Shown here: in pieces, positions 49,264 to 57,644 of the stretch
Layout: each line of letters starts with the position of its first letter
Numbering within the stretch: position 1 is the first letter of the stretch
Assembly (NCBI GenBank): GCA_963665165.1
Contig: OY761989.1
Coordinates: 930,001 to 994,000, forward strand
Length of the DNA: 64,000 nucleotides
Direction of reading: 5' to 3'
DNA from: G963663315 sp963665165
GTDB taxonomy: Bacteria; Pseudomonadota; Gammaproteobacteria; Arenicellales; Poriferihabitantaceae
Notes under the pieces: generated by a model
The model's database searches: none
The model's input: the letters and a program-made list of their open reading frames with translations, nothing else
Told to the model about the DNA's origin: nothing
Program-made: the position numbers and the translations under genes

Positions 49264-49548
49264 ATGACAAGTACCCTGTACAACAAGACCCCGAATACGG
49301 TGCCCGGTTTCGAGCTTGAGGAAATCGACGGGGAACTTCTATTATATTCTCCGGAATTAAACCGCTCGGTCCACATGAATTCGACAGCCGCTATTATCTG
49401 GCGATTGTGCGATGGCAGAATGACGGTTGCAGAACTGATTGAATTGCTGACCAGCGCTTTTCCGGAAAGCGAAGACGCGATTGAACAGGATGTGGTCGAT
49501 ACCATTGACCTCCTGGTCCAGCATAGCGCCGTTCAACTGATCGGTTAA
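49264..49548 (+). CDS. PqqD-like peptide-binding (RRE) protein
   Basis: A 94-residue PqqD-family protein: a small winged-helix fold that presents a leader peptide to modifying enzymes. Typical are the early ELEEIDGELLLYSPELNRSV hairpin, then HMNSTAAIIWRLCDG and the helix MTVAELIELL. ATG 49264 is preferred, since the upstream TTG extension has no similarity. The next gene is an HprK-like kinase, a pairing described as the HPr-rel-A system and seen in some lasso-peptide clusters. No cyclase, protease or precursor is visible. Confidence 0.8.
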   Translation: MTSTLYNKTPNTVPGFELEEIDGELLLYSPELNRSVHMNSTAAIIWRLCDGRMTVAELIELLTSAFPESEDAIEQDVVDTIDLLVQHSAVQLIG

Positions 49549-49566
49549 CCCGCCCCCGCATTGCCT

Positions 49567-50403
49567 ATGGAAAGAAGGGAAATATCATTTGACGGGCACA
49601 AGGTGACAGTCGAATTCATGCATCCGGAAGCCAGCGACCTGCTGGCGTTTCTGTTTTCTGACCTGTCAGAGGAAACCAGCCGCAAAAGCAAGGCGACATT
49701 CCTGATCGAGAAGGAGGAAGCCCCGGGGCATGAAAACTGGAAGCTGTCGCGTGACGGCGAATCGCTTTTTACCGGGGAATGCATCGCCGGACTCGGCGTT
49801 ATGTTGCTGGGCGATGTGTTGTTTCAACTGATTTGTGACAACCGCCAGAGATTGGCCATTCATGCAGGACTGGTTTCCGACGACAATGGCAGCATCCTGA
49901 TTCCCGGAGTCAGCGGCTCGGGAAAAACCTCGGTGACGACCTGGCTGTTGACGTGCGGCATGCGCTATCATACCGATGAACTGGTGACCATCGACCTTGA
50001 GACCGGCGCCGCAAAGGCGTTCACCCGGCCGCTCAATGTCAAAACCCGCGGGGTGTCGGCGATTCGATCGATCGTTGATCTGGATGCGGCCCGGGAGCAA
50101 CTCAGAATTTCCCCGGAGGTCACCATGATTCCCCACCGATTGGTGAATCCGGATTTCAAGGCTGATTTTCCGGGTATCCGGTGCATTATTTTCCCCGCTT
50201 ACGTTCGCGATTCCGCCCCGGAACTGGTCAAATTGACCGGAGCGGAAGCAGGACTTGAGTTGATGCGAAGTAATGTGATCGCCAGAAACCTGCCTGCGCA
50301 TGGATTCAATGATATTACCAGGCTGGCCAGGGATATCCCTGCCTACCGGGTTCACTACCGGCATTACGACGATTTGCCCGCGCTGATCGAGCAAATCCAT
50401 TAA
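49567..50403 (+). CDS. HprK-related serine kinase (HPr-rel-A type)
   Basis: A 278-residue protein with the HPr kinase C-terminal fold: AIHAGLV, then Walker A GVSGSGKTSV, then YHTDELVTID. The N-terminal domain of real HprK is absent and no HPr gene is near, so the target is unlikely to be HPr. Relatives phosphorylate the C-terminal serine of lasso peptides or act in uncharacterised PqqD-linked clusters. The start is ATG 49567. A TTG at 49561 is an alternative. It lies 18 nt after the PqqD-like gene. Confidence 0.78.
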   Translation: MERREISFDGHKVTVEFMHPEASDLLAFLFSDLSEETSRKSKATFLIEKEEAPGHENWKLSRDGESLFTGECIAGLGVMLLGDVLFQLICDNRQRLAIHAGLVSDDNGSILIPGVSGSGKTSVTTWLLTCGMRYHTDELVTIDLETGAAKAFTRPLNVKTRGVSAIRSIVDLDAAREQLRISPEVTMIPHRLVNPDFKADFPGIRCIIFPAYVRDSAPELVKLTGAEAGLELMRSNVIARNLPAHGFNDITRLARDIPAYRVHYRHYDDLPALIEQIH

Positions 50404-50459
50404 CCCGCCCATCCGGGGGGGGCACACGCTTTGCGGGAAAGACCGCGTTATGCACGGGA

Positions 50460-51569
50460 ATGAATGACCATACCACTTTGTTGCGGCTCTGTTGCCGACT
50501 CGATCTCGACCCGTCGGTCAGACAGCGATTCCGGCAATCGGCCCTCAAAATCCAGGACTGGAATGCACTGATCACGGAAGCCGAATCCCACGCAGTCAGC
50601 AATCTGCTGTATGCACACCTGGTATCCTGTGACATTTCGATTCCGGATCAACCCGGAATCCTGTTCAAGGCGCTCACGGCGAAGCATCAGCGTGTAAACC
50701 GTGAACGCTCAAACGCGTTGAATCAAATTCTGGACAAGTTTGCGGAAAACCGGATCGAGGTCATACTGTTGAAGGGGATGGCCTTGGTCAACTGTCTGTA
50801 TTCGGACCCGTATCAACGTCCGATGGGGGATATCGACATCCTGGTTCCGGCATCGAAAGCCGTTTTGGCGCAACAGTTACTACGCGAGGCCGGTTATCAC
50901 GCAGAAGACCGGAATCGAGGGTACCTGTATGACCACCACCACCTGCCTGCGGCATCGCGCACCCGCAATGGCATGGTCATCCAGGTCGAGATTCACCATA
51001 ATGCCCTGTCGGGCGATGCAACCGCCAGCATGTCGTTTGACGAGGTTTTCGCCGATGCAAATCCGGTCACGGTGGATGGCCGGCCGTGTTTCACGCTGGG
51101 TCATCACGACATGCTGAAACATCTGTGCCACCATGCCTTCGAGCCTTGCGACCGGATAAAGCTGGGGGCGGTCGCGGATATTTATGGCTATGCCACACGG
51201 TATTTCGATCAGATAGACTGGTCCTTTCTGAAAGAGAAACAGCCTCATGTCACCAACACCCTGCGGTGCCTGCATTTCCTGTCTCCGCTACCGGTGGCGC
51301 TGGCCGAAAAACTCGGCGCTCCAACTGTCCGCGCTCCGTCCGGTGTCGGTGACGGATTTCCACCGTTATCGAGTATAGACAGTAGCGCCGGATCGCTCGC
51401 CGCCAGATTGAAGAAACTGCTGGATTGTTCAGACTGGTGGCGGCATATCTATTATGCCGTACCCCCGGAACGCGGCCTGACCCGGGTCCGGTGGATCCGG
51501 CACCCGGCGAGAATCATCTACTGGCTTACCCGGCGATTACTGGCCAGATTCAGAAGTTCCCGCCAATAA
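50460..51569 (+). CDS. Nucleotidyltransferase family protein (NTP_transf_5 type)
   Basis: A 369-residue protein with a nucleotidyltransferase core: ILLKGMALVNCLYSDPYQRPM followed by GDIDILV, the DxD metal site, and later HHDMLKHLCHHAF. Families of this type occur in exopolysaccharide and lasso-peptide clusters beside HprK-like kinases. The acceptor is not known. It is the last gene of the PqqD/kinase operon, 56 nt after the kinase, and overlaps the convergent glycosyltransferase by 20 nt. Confidence 0.75.
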   Translation: MNDHTTLLRLCCRLDLDPSVRQRFRQSALKIQDWNALITEAESHAVSNLLYAHLVSCDISIPDQPGILFKALTAKHQRVNRERSNALNQILDKFAENRIEVILLKGMALVNCLYSDPYQRPMGDIDILVPASKAVLAQQLLREAGYHAEDRNRGYLYDHHHLPAASRTRNGMVIQVEIHHNALSGDATASMSFDEVFADANPVTVDGRPCFTLGHHDMLKHLCHHAFEPCDRIKLGAVADIYGYATRYFDQIDWSFLKEKQPHVTNTLRCLHFLSPLPVALAEKLGAPTVRAPSGVGDGFPPLSSIDSSAGSLAARLKKLLDCSDWWRHIYYAVPPERGLTRVRWIRHPARIIYWLTRRLLARFRSSRQ

Positions 51570-52668
51570 GTGTCCGATAGACCGTCAGGGTCTGTTCGCA
51601 CATCCGTTCTTCGGTGAACCGGTCCCGAAAAATCCTTTGTCCGTTCCGGCCAAACTCGCGGCACAGGTCTTCATCGTCGATCAACCGGGTCAGCTTCCCG
51701 CTCAATCCCCTCGCATCCCCCCGGTTCACCAGAAACCCGGAAACGCCATCCGACACCGCTTCCCGGACACCACCGACATCGGTAGCCACGACCGCGAGGC
51801 CGGCGCTCATCGCTTCGAGAATGACCAGCGGCATTCCTTCGTAATCCGAGGTCAGCACGAAGATGTCGGCGTCGGAAAAATAAGGGTCAGCCTGTGAACT
51901 TTCGACAAAGGTTATCCGGCCAGCCAGTCCGTGACGGTCCACCTGTTGATCCAGTCCGGGCCGGAGTTGCCCGCCGCCGACGATGACCAGGCTGAAATCC
52001 CGTTCGACCATCGACACAGCCTCGATCAGGAGGCGTTGGTTTTTCGGTCTTTCCAGACGTCCGACATGCAACAGCCTGACCGGTTTGCCGCCGCATTCGT
52101 GTTCCCGCGCTGCAACCTGTACCGGGCGTACCCCGTTGGGTATCAGCCAGCCGCGCCGGTTCGCGGAATCATCGCCGCCGATCACACCGAATTTTTTTGC
52201 CAGCCTGAAATCGTACCCGGATACCGCAATGGCGCCATCGCCGAATCCGGCCATGGCCCACTCGACGGCCAAACCATAGCTTCTGCGTATCAGGCCACTG
52301 CCTTCGGTAAATGCCCAGCCATGGGCGGTGAACAGGGATTTGATACGGGTGGACTTGGCTGCCAGCCGACCGACCACCCCTGCCTTCGATGAGTGCAGAT
52401 GCACCAGGTCGGGGTTCGCCCGCTTCAGTATCTGTTTTACGGCCCGCACGCACCGGAGGTCGGCCAATGGCGCTATCGGCCTTTTCAGGTGGGGGACGAT
52501 GATGGTTTCGGTCCCCATTTTTTCAGCCTGTTCGGTCAGGTATCCCGACTCCCCGCAGCCCAGGGTAAAGCGTACCCGATGCCGCAGGTGGCGGATCAGA
52601 CTGAGAATGTGCCGCTGGGCGCCGCCGGTATCGCCCCGAGTGATCAGGATAAAAACATGTGGTTGCAA
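51550..52668 (-). CDS. Family 4 glycosyltransferase
   Basis: A 372-residue GT-B enzyme. The N-terminal domain starts at once with TRGDTGGAQRHILSL, and HLHSSKAGVVGR follows. The donor-binding C-terminal domain has LLHVGRLERPKNQ and the E-x7-E-type site LTSDYEGMPLVILEAMSAG. TTG 52668 is the only usable start, since an in-frame stop lies 24 nt upstream. It probably acts in surface polysaccharide synthesis. Acceptor and sugar are unknown. Confidence 0.85.
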   Translation of the reverse strand: MQPHVFILITRGDTGGAQRHILSLIRHLRHRVRFTLGCGESGYLTEQAEKMGTETIIVPHLKRPIAPLADLRCVRAVKQILKRANPDLVHLHSSKAGVVGRLAAKSTRIKSLFTAHGWAFTEGSGLIRRSYGLAVEWAMAGFGDGAIAVSGYDFRLAKKFGVIGGDDSANRRGWLIPNGVRPVQVAAREHECGGKPVRLLHVGRLERPKNQRLLIEAVSMVERDFSLVIVGGGQLRPGLDQQVDRHGLAGRITFVESSQADPYFSDADIFVLTSDYEGMPLVILEAMSAGLAVVATDVGGVREAVSDGVSGFLVNRGDARGLSGKLTRLIDDEDLCREFGRNGQRIFRDRFTEERMCEQTLTVYRTLIGGNF

Positions 52669-52689
52669 GTGCGCTGCGTCGCCCGTCGG

Positions 52690-53523
52690 TCAGGAGGATT
52701 CCGGATCGTCGAAAATCAAAATCAGGTGTTGCAGGAAGTCCGCCACGCTGTTCGGGTCCGAGGGCAACTCGACCCAATCGAACTGGCTGATTATTCTCTG
52801 GCTTTCGCTCTTGATTTCCTTTCTGACGCTGGACCTGTGGGCGACATTCAGGTAGGACTGGTTGGCGGAAATTCTCTCGAACCTGATGCGGTATTTATCC
52901 AGTTTCGTATTGCTTTTGGTCAGCGAGGTGAGTATGTCCCTGGACAGACTGCCGAGGTAGGATGCATCCGGATCCTCTGCCCGCGGCTTTTCGATCCAGT
53001 CGGTTTCCATCGTGCCCGCCTCGGGATTGTACTCGACCAGATTGACGTGGCTCAAGGCCCAGAACCGGGTCACGGTTTCCCAGGCGGACTCCACATCGGT
53101 GTCGACTTCCAGGCCGTACTGGCCGTCCTGTTTGACGATTCTCGCACCGACTACTTCCGGGAGTACCCGGATTTTGTTCTGTTTGCCTGCCTCCAGATTG
53201 TCGAGCACAGTCTGGTTGGTCGTGTTGACCAGATCAGGCGGAATCTCGAGCGATACCGTGGTTGCCGGCTTGTACAGTTTCGCTTTTGGTTTTTTGGCTT
53301 TTGTTTTTAGTGGTTTATGCGTTATTGCATCAGGGTCCAGTTTCTTGAGGTTCTCAGGACCGCCCGGAGTGTCTTCGTCTTTCGACCCGAACAGGGATGA
53401 GCCGCAACCGGAGATGAGCAGAAGCAGGGTGAGCGCTGTGGCGGTCGCAATCGACCGGATAACGGGTAAGTGCACTTTTGATGACCCGGAAAATAAGTGA
53501 AATCGAAGGCGCAAGGCTACCAT
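52690..53523 (-). CDS. bamC: Outer membrane assembly lipoprotein BamC
   Basis: A 277-residue lipoprotein of the BAM complex. The lipobox is LLISGC with the acylated Cys at about residue 40, followed by an unstructured stretch and two helix-grip domains (SLEIPPDLV; LEVDTDVESAWETVTRFWAL). ATG 53523 gives a long n-region of about 22 residues. GTG at the VHLPVIRS segment would be more usual. The customary upstream dapA is missing. Instead the accessory region begins 17 nt away, so bamC may have been separated from its normal promoter. Confidence 0.85.
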   Translation of the reverse strand: MVALRLRFHLFSGSSKVHLPVIRSIATATALTLLLLISGCGSSLFGSKDEDTPGGPENLKKLDPDAITHKPLKTKAKKPKAKLYKPATTVSLEIPPDLVNTTNQTVLDNLEAGKQNKIRVLPEVVGARIVKQDGQYGLEVDTDVESAWETVTRFWALSHVNLVEYNPEAGTMETDWIEKPRAEDPDASYLGSLSRDILTSLTKSNTKLDKYRIRFERISANQSYLNVAHRSSVRKEIKSESQRIISQFDWVELPSDPNSVADFLQHLILIFDDPESS

Positions 53524-53540
53524 ACAATGCCGAAAAAGTG

Positions 53541-54092
53541 TTACAGGACAAAACCGGGTTGGTTATCAGGGTTCCCTGGAGCGTATACGGTCAGGACGAC
53601 CCCGCCCCGGCGAATTTTGTATGACTGCTTCACGAACGGGCTGATGATAAAATTTTCACCGTTTGGATACCATTTACGGAATTCCTGAATGCTGGCCGGA
53701 TTCAGTTTGTCCGTCTTGCATGCAAATATGTCAACCCGGCCGTTCCCTTTCCGTACCACAAAGTCTATCTCTCGCCGGGATTTGTCCCGCCAATGGAAAA
53801 TATCATCATCCGCGTAGCGAAAGCGCAAGCTGTCCAATGCCAGATGCACCGCATGGGCAATTTGCATGGCAGCGACATGAGAGATTACAGTAGGGCGTGT
53901 GATTGATTCGATGCTGTTTGTCATTTGTGTGTAGTCCAGCAGGCCGCCGTGTAACAAGCGGTGGTCCAGGTCGGGTTTGCCGAAGGTTTTGGCGCATTCT
54001 TCCCAGAGCACAGGGCACAAGAACAGGGTTTGCTTGCGACCTGCCAGAGAATCCCGAAATTTGCCGGTTGCCGCCAGCAATGAAGAAAACAA
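53541..54092 (-). pseudogene. Decayed copy of the DUF4143 ATPase gene
   Basis: This is a collapsed copy of the gene at 57645-58769. Compared with it, the N-terminal ATPase part is missing and two internal segments are deleted: one between LLHGG and LLDYTQ, the other between HAVHL and ALDSLRF. The remaining frame is open, giving a 183-residue remnant. The deletions have short direct repeats at their ends in the intact copy (CAGGCCGCCG/CAAGCCACCG and CAGATGC), consistent with slippage. The 5' end is fused head-on to a porin fragment within TGAAGA. Confidence 0.88.
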
Positions 54093-54355
54093 TTATCGCA
54101 ACGGCCGTATCAGTTGCACCCGGAGCGCCTGTTGCAGCTCAAGCGGATGTCACCGTGTACGGGTTTGTTCATAACATGATCTACAAAGCGAGTGCAGATG
54201 GCAAACCTGGCACCACTGACCTGTCAACACGGGGATCCCGATTCGGCTTTAAAGCAAGCAGCGATATGGGTAATGGTTTAATCGCCTCTGTCCATCAACA
54301 ATTTGGTGTGGCAACCGAAAAAAAGGGAATGATCCCGGTGATCATGGGGTTATAA
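54080..54355 (+). pseudogene. Porin fragment, N-terminal part
   Basis: It encodes 91 residues that match the start of the intact porin at 56443-57354: signal peptide MKKTIIATAVS...AAQA, then DVTVYGFVHNMIYKAS and GSRFGFKASSDMGNG. Similarity ends around ASVHQQFGVATE and a stop follows at 54355. The usual porin promoter and ribosome site are missing, because the ATG is joined directly to the ATPase remnant. The C-terminal half reappears at 54818 after the vapB/vapC' segment. Confidence 0.85.
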
Positions 54356-54406
54356 AGCAATGTCTCCTTCATGTTATACTGCTAATCAGGGAATAGGAGG
54401 ATAATT

Positions 54407-54679
54407 ATGACAGCACCGGAACACAACGACAGCGCAAAAGTCTTCATGGCTGGTAATTCGCAGGCTGTGCGTTTGCCGGAGAAATACCGCTTTGCCGAAG
54501 GTTGTGACGAGGTATCGATTCGCCGAATCGGCCGAAACATCATTCTCAGTCCCCGCTTCTCGGATTGGGAAGACTTCTGGGCCAATACCGCTCCTCTTGA
54601 TGACGATGTAGTGGAGGCGGTGCTGACACGCAACGACAATGTCCCGGATGATCCGGAACGAGCGAGCTTTGACGAGTGA
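54407..54679 (+). CDS. vapB: VapB-type antitoxin
   Basis: A 90-residue antitoxin with an AbrB/MazE-like swapped-hairpin domain at the N-terminus (AKVFMAGNSQAVRLPEKYRF) and an acidic C-terminal tail that would wrap the toxin (DDDVVEAVLTR). AGGAGG (54395-54400) lies 6 nt before the ATG and an extended -10, TGTTATACT, at 54372-54380. Its stop overlaps the vapC start (GTGA). The antitoxin looks complete while its toxin does not. Confidence 0.88.
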   Translation: MTAPEHNDSAKVFMAGNSQAVRLPEKYRFAEGCDEVSIRRIGRNIILSPRFSDWEDFWANTAPLDDDVVEAVLTRNDNVPDDPERASFDE

Positions 54680-54867
54680 AAGTCATGCTTGATACAGATA
54701 GCTGTATCTATCTGATCAATGGGCGACCTGAAATGACTCCTCAAGCGGCACTGCACGAGTGCCGTATTTCGGCGATTGTCTTAGGCGAATTGGAATTCGG
54801 TATTTTGAAAAGCCATTCGGGTTTCCTATGGCAACTACTGGGCTTCCATTGCGGCCCACAAGGTTGA
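54676..54867 (+). pseudogene. vapC: Truncated VapC-type PIN toxin
   Basis: The first 46 residues are a PIN-domain ribonuclease start: MLDTDSCIYLI with the first catalytic Asp, and AIVLGELEFGILKS with the catalytic Glu. At about 54814 the sequence switches to porin, read out of frame, and the frame ends at 54867. Full VapC toxins have about 130 residues and need further aspartates in the C-terminal half, so this product should be inactive. Confidence 0.85.
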
Positions 54868-55135
54868 TCCCCATGGTGATGATCCCGAACCTAGCGCAAA
54901 CCAGATCTGGGCAGGCGGCAGCTTTGGCAATACCTCGGCCATGATTGGTACGGGTAGCGTTGACATGGGTGGCGATGACAATGCGGCTGGCAACGACCCG
55001 AGTGATGTCACCGTAGGTGTTTATCATAGCCTGGGCGGAGGTTTGAACCTGCTGTACGAAGGTAGCAAGAAAGACTCCGATGGTACGGGTAAGGATAAGA
55101 CCATCCATCTGATGGGCATCCGTCTGGATTTCTGA
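54818..55135 (+). pseudogene. Porin fragment, C-terminal part
   Basis: Read in the frame of the stop at 55133, it encodes VSYGNYWASIAAHKVD, then FGNTSAMIGTGS, LGGGLNLLYEG and the terminal GIRLDF, which align with residues about 200-303 of the intact porin. Together with 54080-54355 it is the same gene minus the middle (roughly 105 residues), replaced by the vapB/vapC' segment. It has no start codon of its own except ATG 54941. Confidence 0.87.
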
Positions 55136-55163
55136 TTTTCAAGAATCCAGTCTGCTCCATCAA

Positions 55164-55197
55164 ACCGGGTTGTGTGCAAGCACAGCCCGGTTTTTTT
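55164..55197 (+). terminator. Terminator of the decayed porin gene
   Basis: An 11-bp stem, ACCGGGTTGTG with CACAGCCCGGT (one G-T pair), a 6-nt loop and seven T. The same stem sequence ends the intact porin gene, which confirms common origin. Confidence 0.9.
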
Positions 55198-55438
55198 ATG
55201 GGGGTTATATACTTTTATAGCGCTTCCAACCTGCATTCCCTGCTACAGACATTTCCGCTTTTCATCGGACACTCCGGGGATTTTATCTCCATTCTGATAG
55301 ATTCACCTTTTCCGGTACAGTTCCTGTTTCCATCAACCAACAACGTCGAGGTACGCACATGAAACAAACAAATGACACTATGGCCGTGCTTGACAGGCCA
55401 CCGGGATTGCCGGGTATCGCGGGGGTTACCCCCGAAGA

Positions 55439-56338
55439 GTGCAACGACCTGGCCGGAAGTGTCAGCAGATCAACATCAGCGACCTATGTCAGGCTGAACC
55501 AGACGCATTGCGCGAATGGCTGAAAGCCGAGGGTCTGGAACGGCTTGACGATACGGCAATGGCCGCGTTTGTCCGGGGGCTGGAAGCATCCGGTTTAGCC
55601 CCGGCCACGATTGAACAGTTTGCCGCCGCCGCCGTATTTCGGGCAAGGACCAATAACTGGCAGTCGCCGCGTGGCCGCAAGACCGAAGCCGCGATTAAAA
55701 GGATACGCCGGGAACATTCCGGCCGGGGGCGCGGCCAGTCTGCCCCGCTCACTGTTGAAGACGTGGCGATGATGATGGCGCGGGCCTGTGACCCCCGTCC
55801 GACTGGACGGGGTGGCAAGTACCGGGAAAACGCGGAGAAAGCCACCGCAAGGGGGCTGGCTGACCAAGCCATGATCGGGTTGTTGTTCCAGGCCGGTTTA
55901 CGGGTATCCGAACTGGTTGCCCTGCAATGGCAAGACATACGGGAATCAAAGGATATACCGGGCGCCTTGCTCATTCGGGTTCGGACAAGCAAGACCAACC
56001 AGACCGGTGACGAAACGGATATACGCTTGATCAAAAACGGATGCGCCAACGCAGTGAAGGCCATCGCGCCGCCGGACATAAAACCGGATGCTTGTGTATT
56101 CGACGGCATGGGCAAGGCAACCGCCAACTATCGTGTAAAACGGATGGCAAAGTATGCAGGAGTGGAGGGTCGCATCACGACCCATTCCGGGCGAATCGGC
56201 TTGGCATCCGAGTTGACCCGGCGCGGCGCGTCCATGCAGGAAGTCATGCTTGCCGGAAACTGGCGCTCATCACAAATGGTGGCGCACTATTGTGCCGGGG
56301 TTACGGCAGAGCGCGGAGCTGTGGCGAAGTACCTTTGA
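55439..56338 (+). CDS. Tyrosine recombinase (integrase), N-terminus probably frameshifted
   Basis: A site-specific recombinase with the complete catalytic set: Arg in LFQAGLRVSELVAL, a Lys in the following hairpin (RTSKTNQ), THSGRIG (HxxR), the Trp of AGNWRSS and the nucleophile Tyr in VAHYCAG. GTG 55439 opens the long frame, but a better N-terminus begins at ATG 55359 in another frame (MKQTNDTMAVLDR through SVSRSTSATY). One missing base near 55480-55505 would join the two into a core-binding domain. It may be the remnant of an integron- or genomic-island-type recombinase. No att sites were seen. Confidence 0.82.
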   Translation: MQRPGRKCQQINISDLCQAEPDALREWLKAEGLERLDDTAMAAFVRGLEASGLAPATIEQFAAAAVFRARTNNWQSPRGRKTEAAIKRIRREHSGRGRGQSAPLTVEDVAMMMARACDPRPTGRGGKYRENAEKATARGLADQAMIGLLFQAGLRVSELVALQWQDIRESKDIPGALLIRVRTSKTNQTGDETDIRLIKNGCANAVKAIAPPDIKPDACVFDGMGKATANYRVKRMAKYAGVEGRITTHSGRIGLASELTRRGASMQEVMLAGNWRSSQMVAHYCAGVTAERGAVAKYL

Positions 56339-56380
56339 TGGACCTGACCCTGCTACGGATGGCAGAGTGTCAGCCTGCAT

Positions 56381-56416
56381 AAAAAAACCGGATTGCGCCT
56401 GACGGCACAACCCGGT
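56381..56416 (-). terminator. Terminator of the intact porin gene
   Basis: On the minus strand a 13-nt arm pairs with its partner around a 4-nt loop, with two mismatches, followed by seven T. It begins 26 nt after the porin stop. Confidence 0.87.
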
Positions 56417-56442
56417 TTCGTGGAACAGTTTTGGTTTGAAGA

Positions 56443-57354
56443 TCAGAAATCCAGACGGATGCCGAACAGATGGGTAGTTTTATCCTTACCCATATCATCG
56501 GAATCGTTACTATGGCCTTCGTACAGCAGTTTGAGACCACCGCCCAGGTTATGATAGACACCCAGGGTGACATCACCGGGGTCGTTACCGGCCCCGTCAC
56601 CCATATCGTTGTCACGGCTACCCATGCCGATCATGGCGCTGGTATTGCCAAAGCTGCCGCCTGCCCAGAACTGGGTCGTGCTGGGATCAGCTTCCCCTGC
56701 ATCCGGGTCATTTGACTGCTGCGCGATGGAGGCCCAGTAGTTGCCAAAGGAAACCTGGACGGCCGCGCCTGTTTGGGTCGAAGTCTCGGTATCGTTGGTT
56801 CCAATCGCCAGGCTGATATTGTCATTCAGCGCAAGATTGGCGCCAATCCCGTATCCATCGCCACCGTCACTGCCCGAATCCAGGCGTGAATCCACTTCAA
56901 AGGAAATCGGTCCGAATGAATTGGCGTACTTGATGGTGTTGGCTGTACGGAAAGGTCCGATGTGGTAGGCTCCTCCTACAGCGAAAGTCGGATCCACGTG
57001 TACACCGACCTTGTTGTACCAGGCGCTCCACTGGTTACCGAGGGTGATGCTACCCATAGCGCCGGATACACCGACCGTAGCAATACGGGTGCTGGCAACG
57101 CCGGAGCCGGCTGTATCTGAACTGGTGGCGAATTCATAGTGGGCGGAAGCGGTCATGCCATTACCGAGGTCCGAACTGGCCTTGATGCCGAAACGCGACC
57201 CAATACCGACGAAGTCAGTCGTGCTGTCTCCCACTTCCGGATTCACGAGCTTGATCCCCTGATGGACACGACCGTATACGGTTACATCCGCTTGAGCTGC
57301 AACGGGCGCCATGAGTGCAGCGGACACGGCAGTTGCAATGAGTGTTTTCTTCAT
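56443..57354 (-). CDS. Outer membrane porin (Gram-negative porin family)
   Basis: A 303-residue trimeric-type porin. The signal peptide MKKTLIATAVSAALMAPVAAQA is followed by DVTVYGRVHQG, the usual first strand. GSRFGIKASSDLGNGM, alternating amphipathic strands and a C-terminal Phe (GIRLDF) needed for BAM recognition complete the picture. AAGAGG precedes the ATG and a TATAAT lies just upstream in an AT-rich leader (57355-57620). It is adjacent to the DUF4143 ATPase, the same pairing as in the decayed copy. Confidence 0.9.
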   Translation of the reverse strand: MKKTLIATAVSAALMAPVAAQADVTVYGRVHQGIKLVNPEVGDSTTDFVGIGSRFGIKASSDLGNGMTASAHYEFATSSDTAGSGVASTRIATVGVSGAMGSITLGNQWSAWYNKVGVHVDPTFAVGGAYHIGPFRTANTIKYANSFGPISFEVDSRLDSGSDGGDGYGIGANLALNDNISLAIGTNDTETSTQTGAAVQVSFGNYWASIAQQSNDPDAGEADPSTTQFWAGGSFGNTSAMIGMGSRDNDMGDGAGNDPGDVTLGVYHNLGGGLKLLYEGHSNDSDDMGKDKTTHLFGIRLDF

Positions 57355-57644
57355 TTTTAACCTCTTGAGAATTATAGTTGATACAAAACAAAAAAATTTA
57401 TATATAAATTTCGTTGCAATATTCTGTAGAGCACCCTTCCGCCAGTTTCATCTCCCAATCTACCCCCGATTTGCCGGGAATCCGGTGATTTTGACCGGTT
57501 TTGACATGCTTTGCAGTCATCACAACGCGACTCTACCACATATTATACATAATTATTACAAAAAATTAACAATTTTCACAAAAAATTTCCATTCCCGTTT
57601 CTTTGTCAATCCGGGCTATGCCACGGGCTGGTTTTCAGGGTTCC

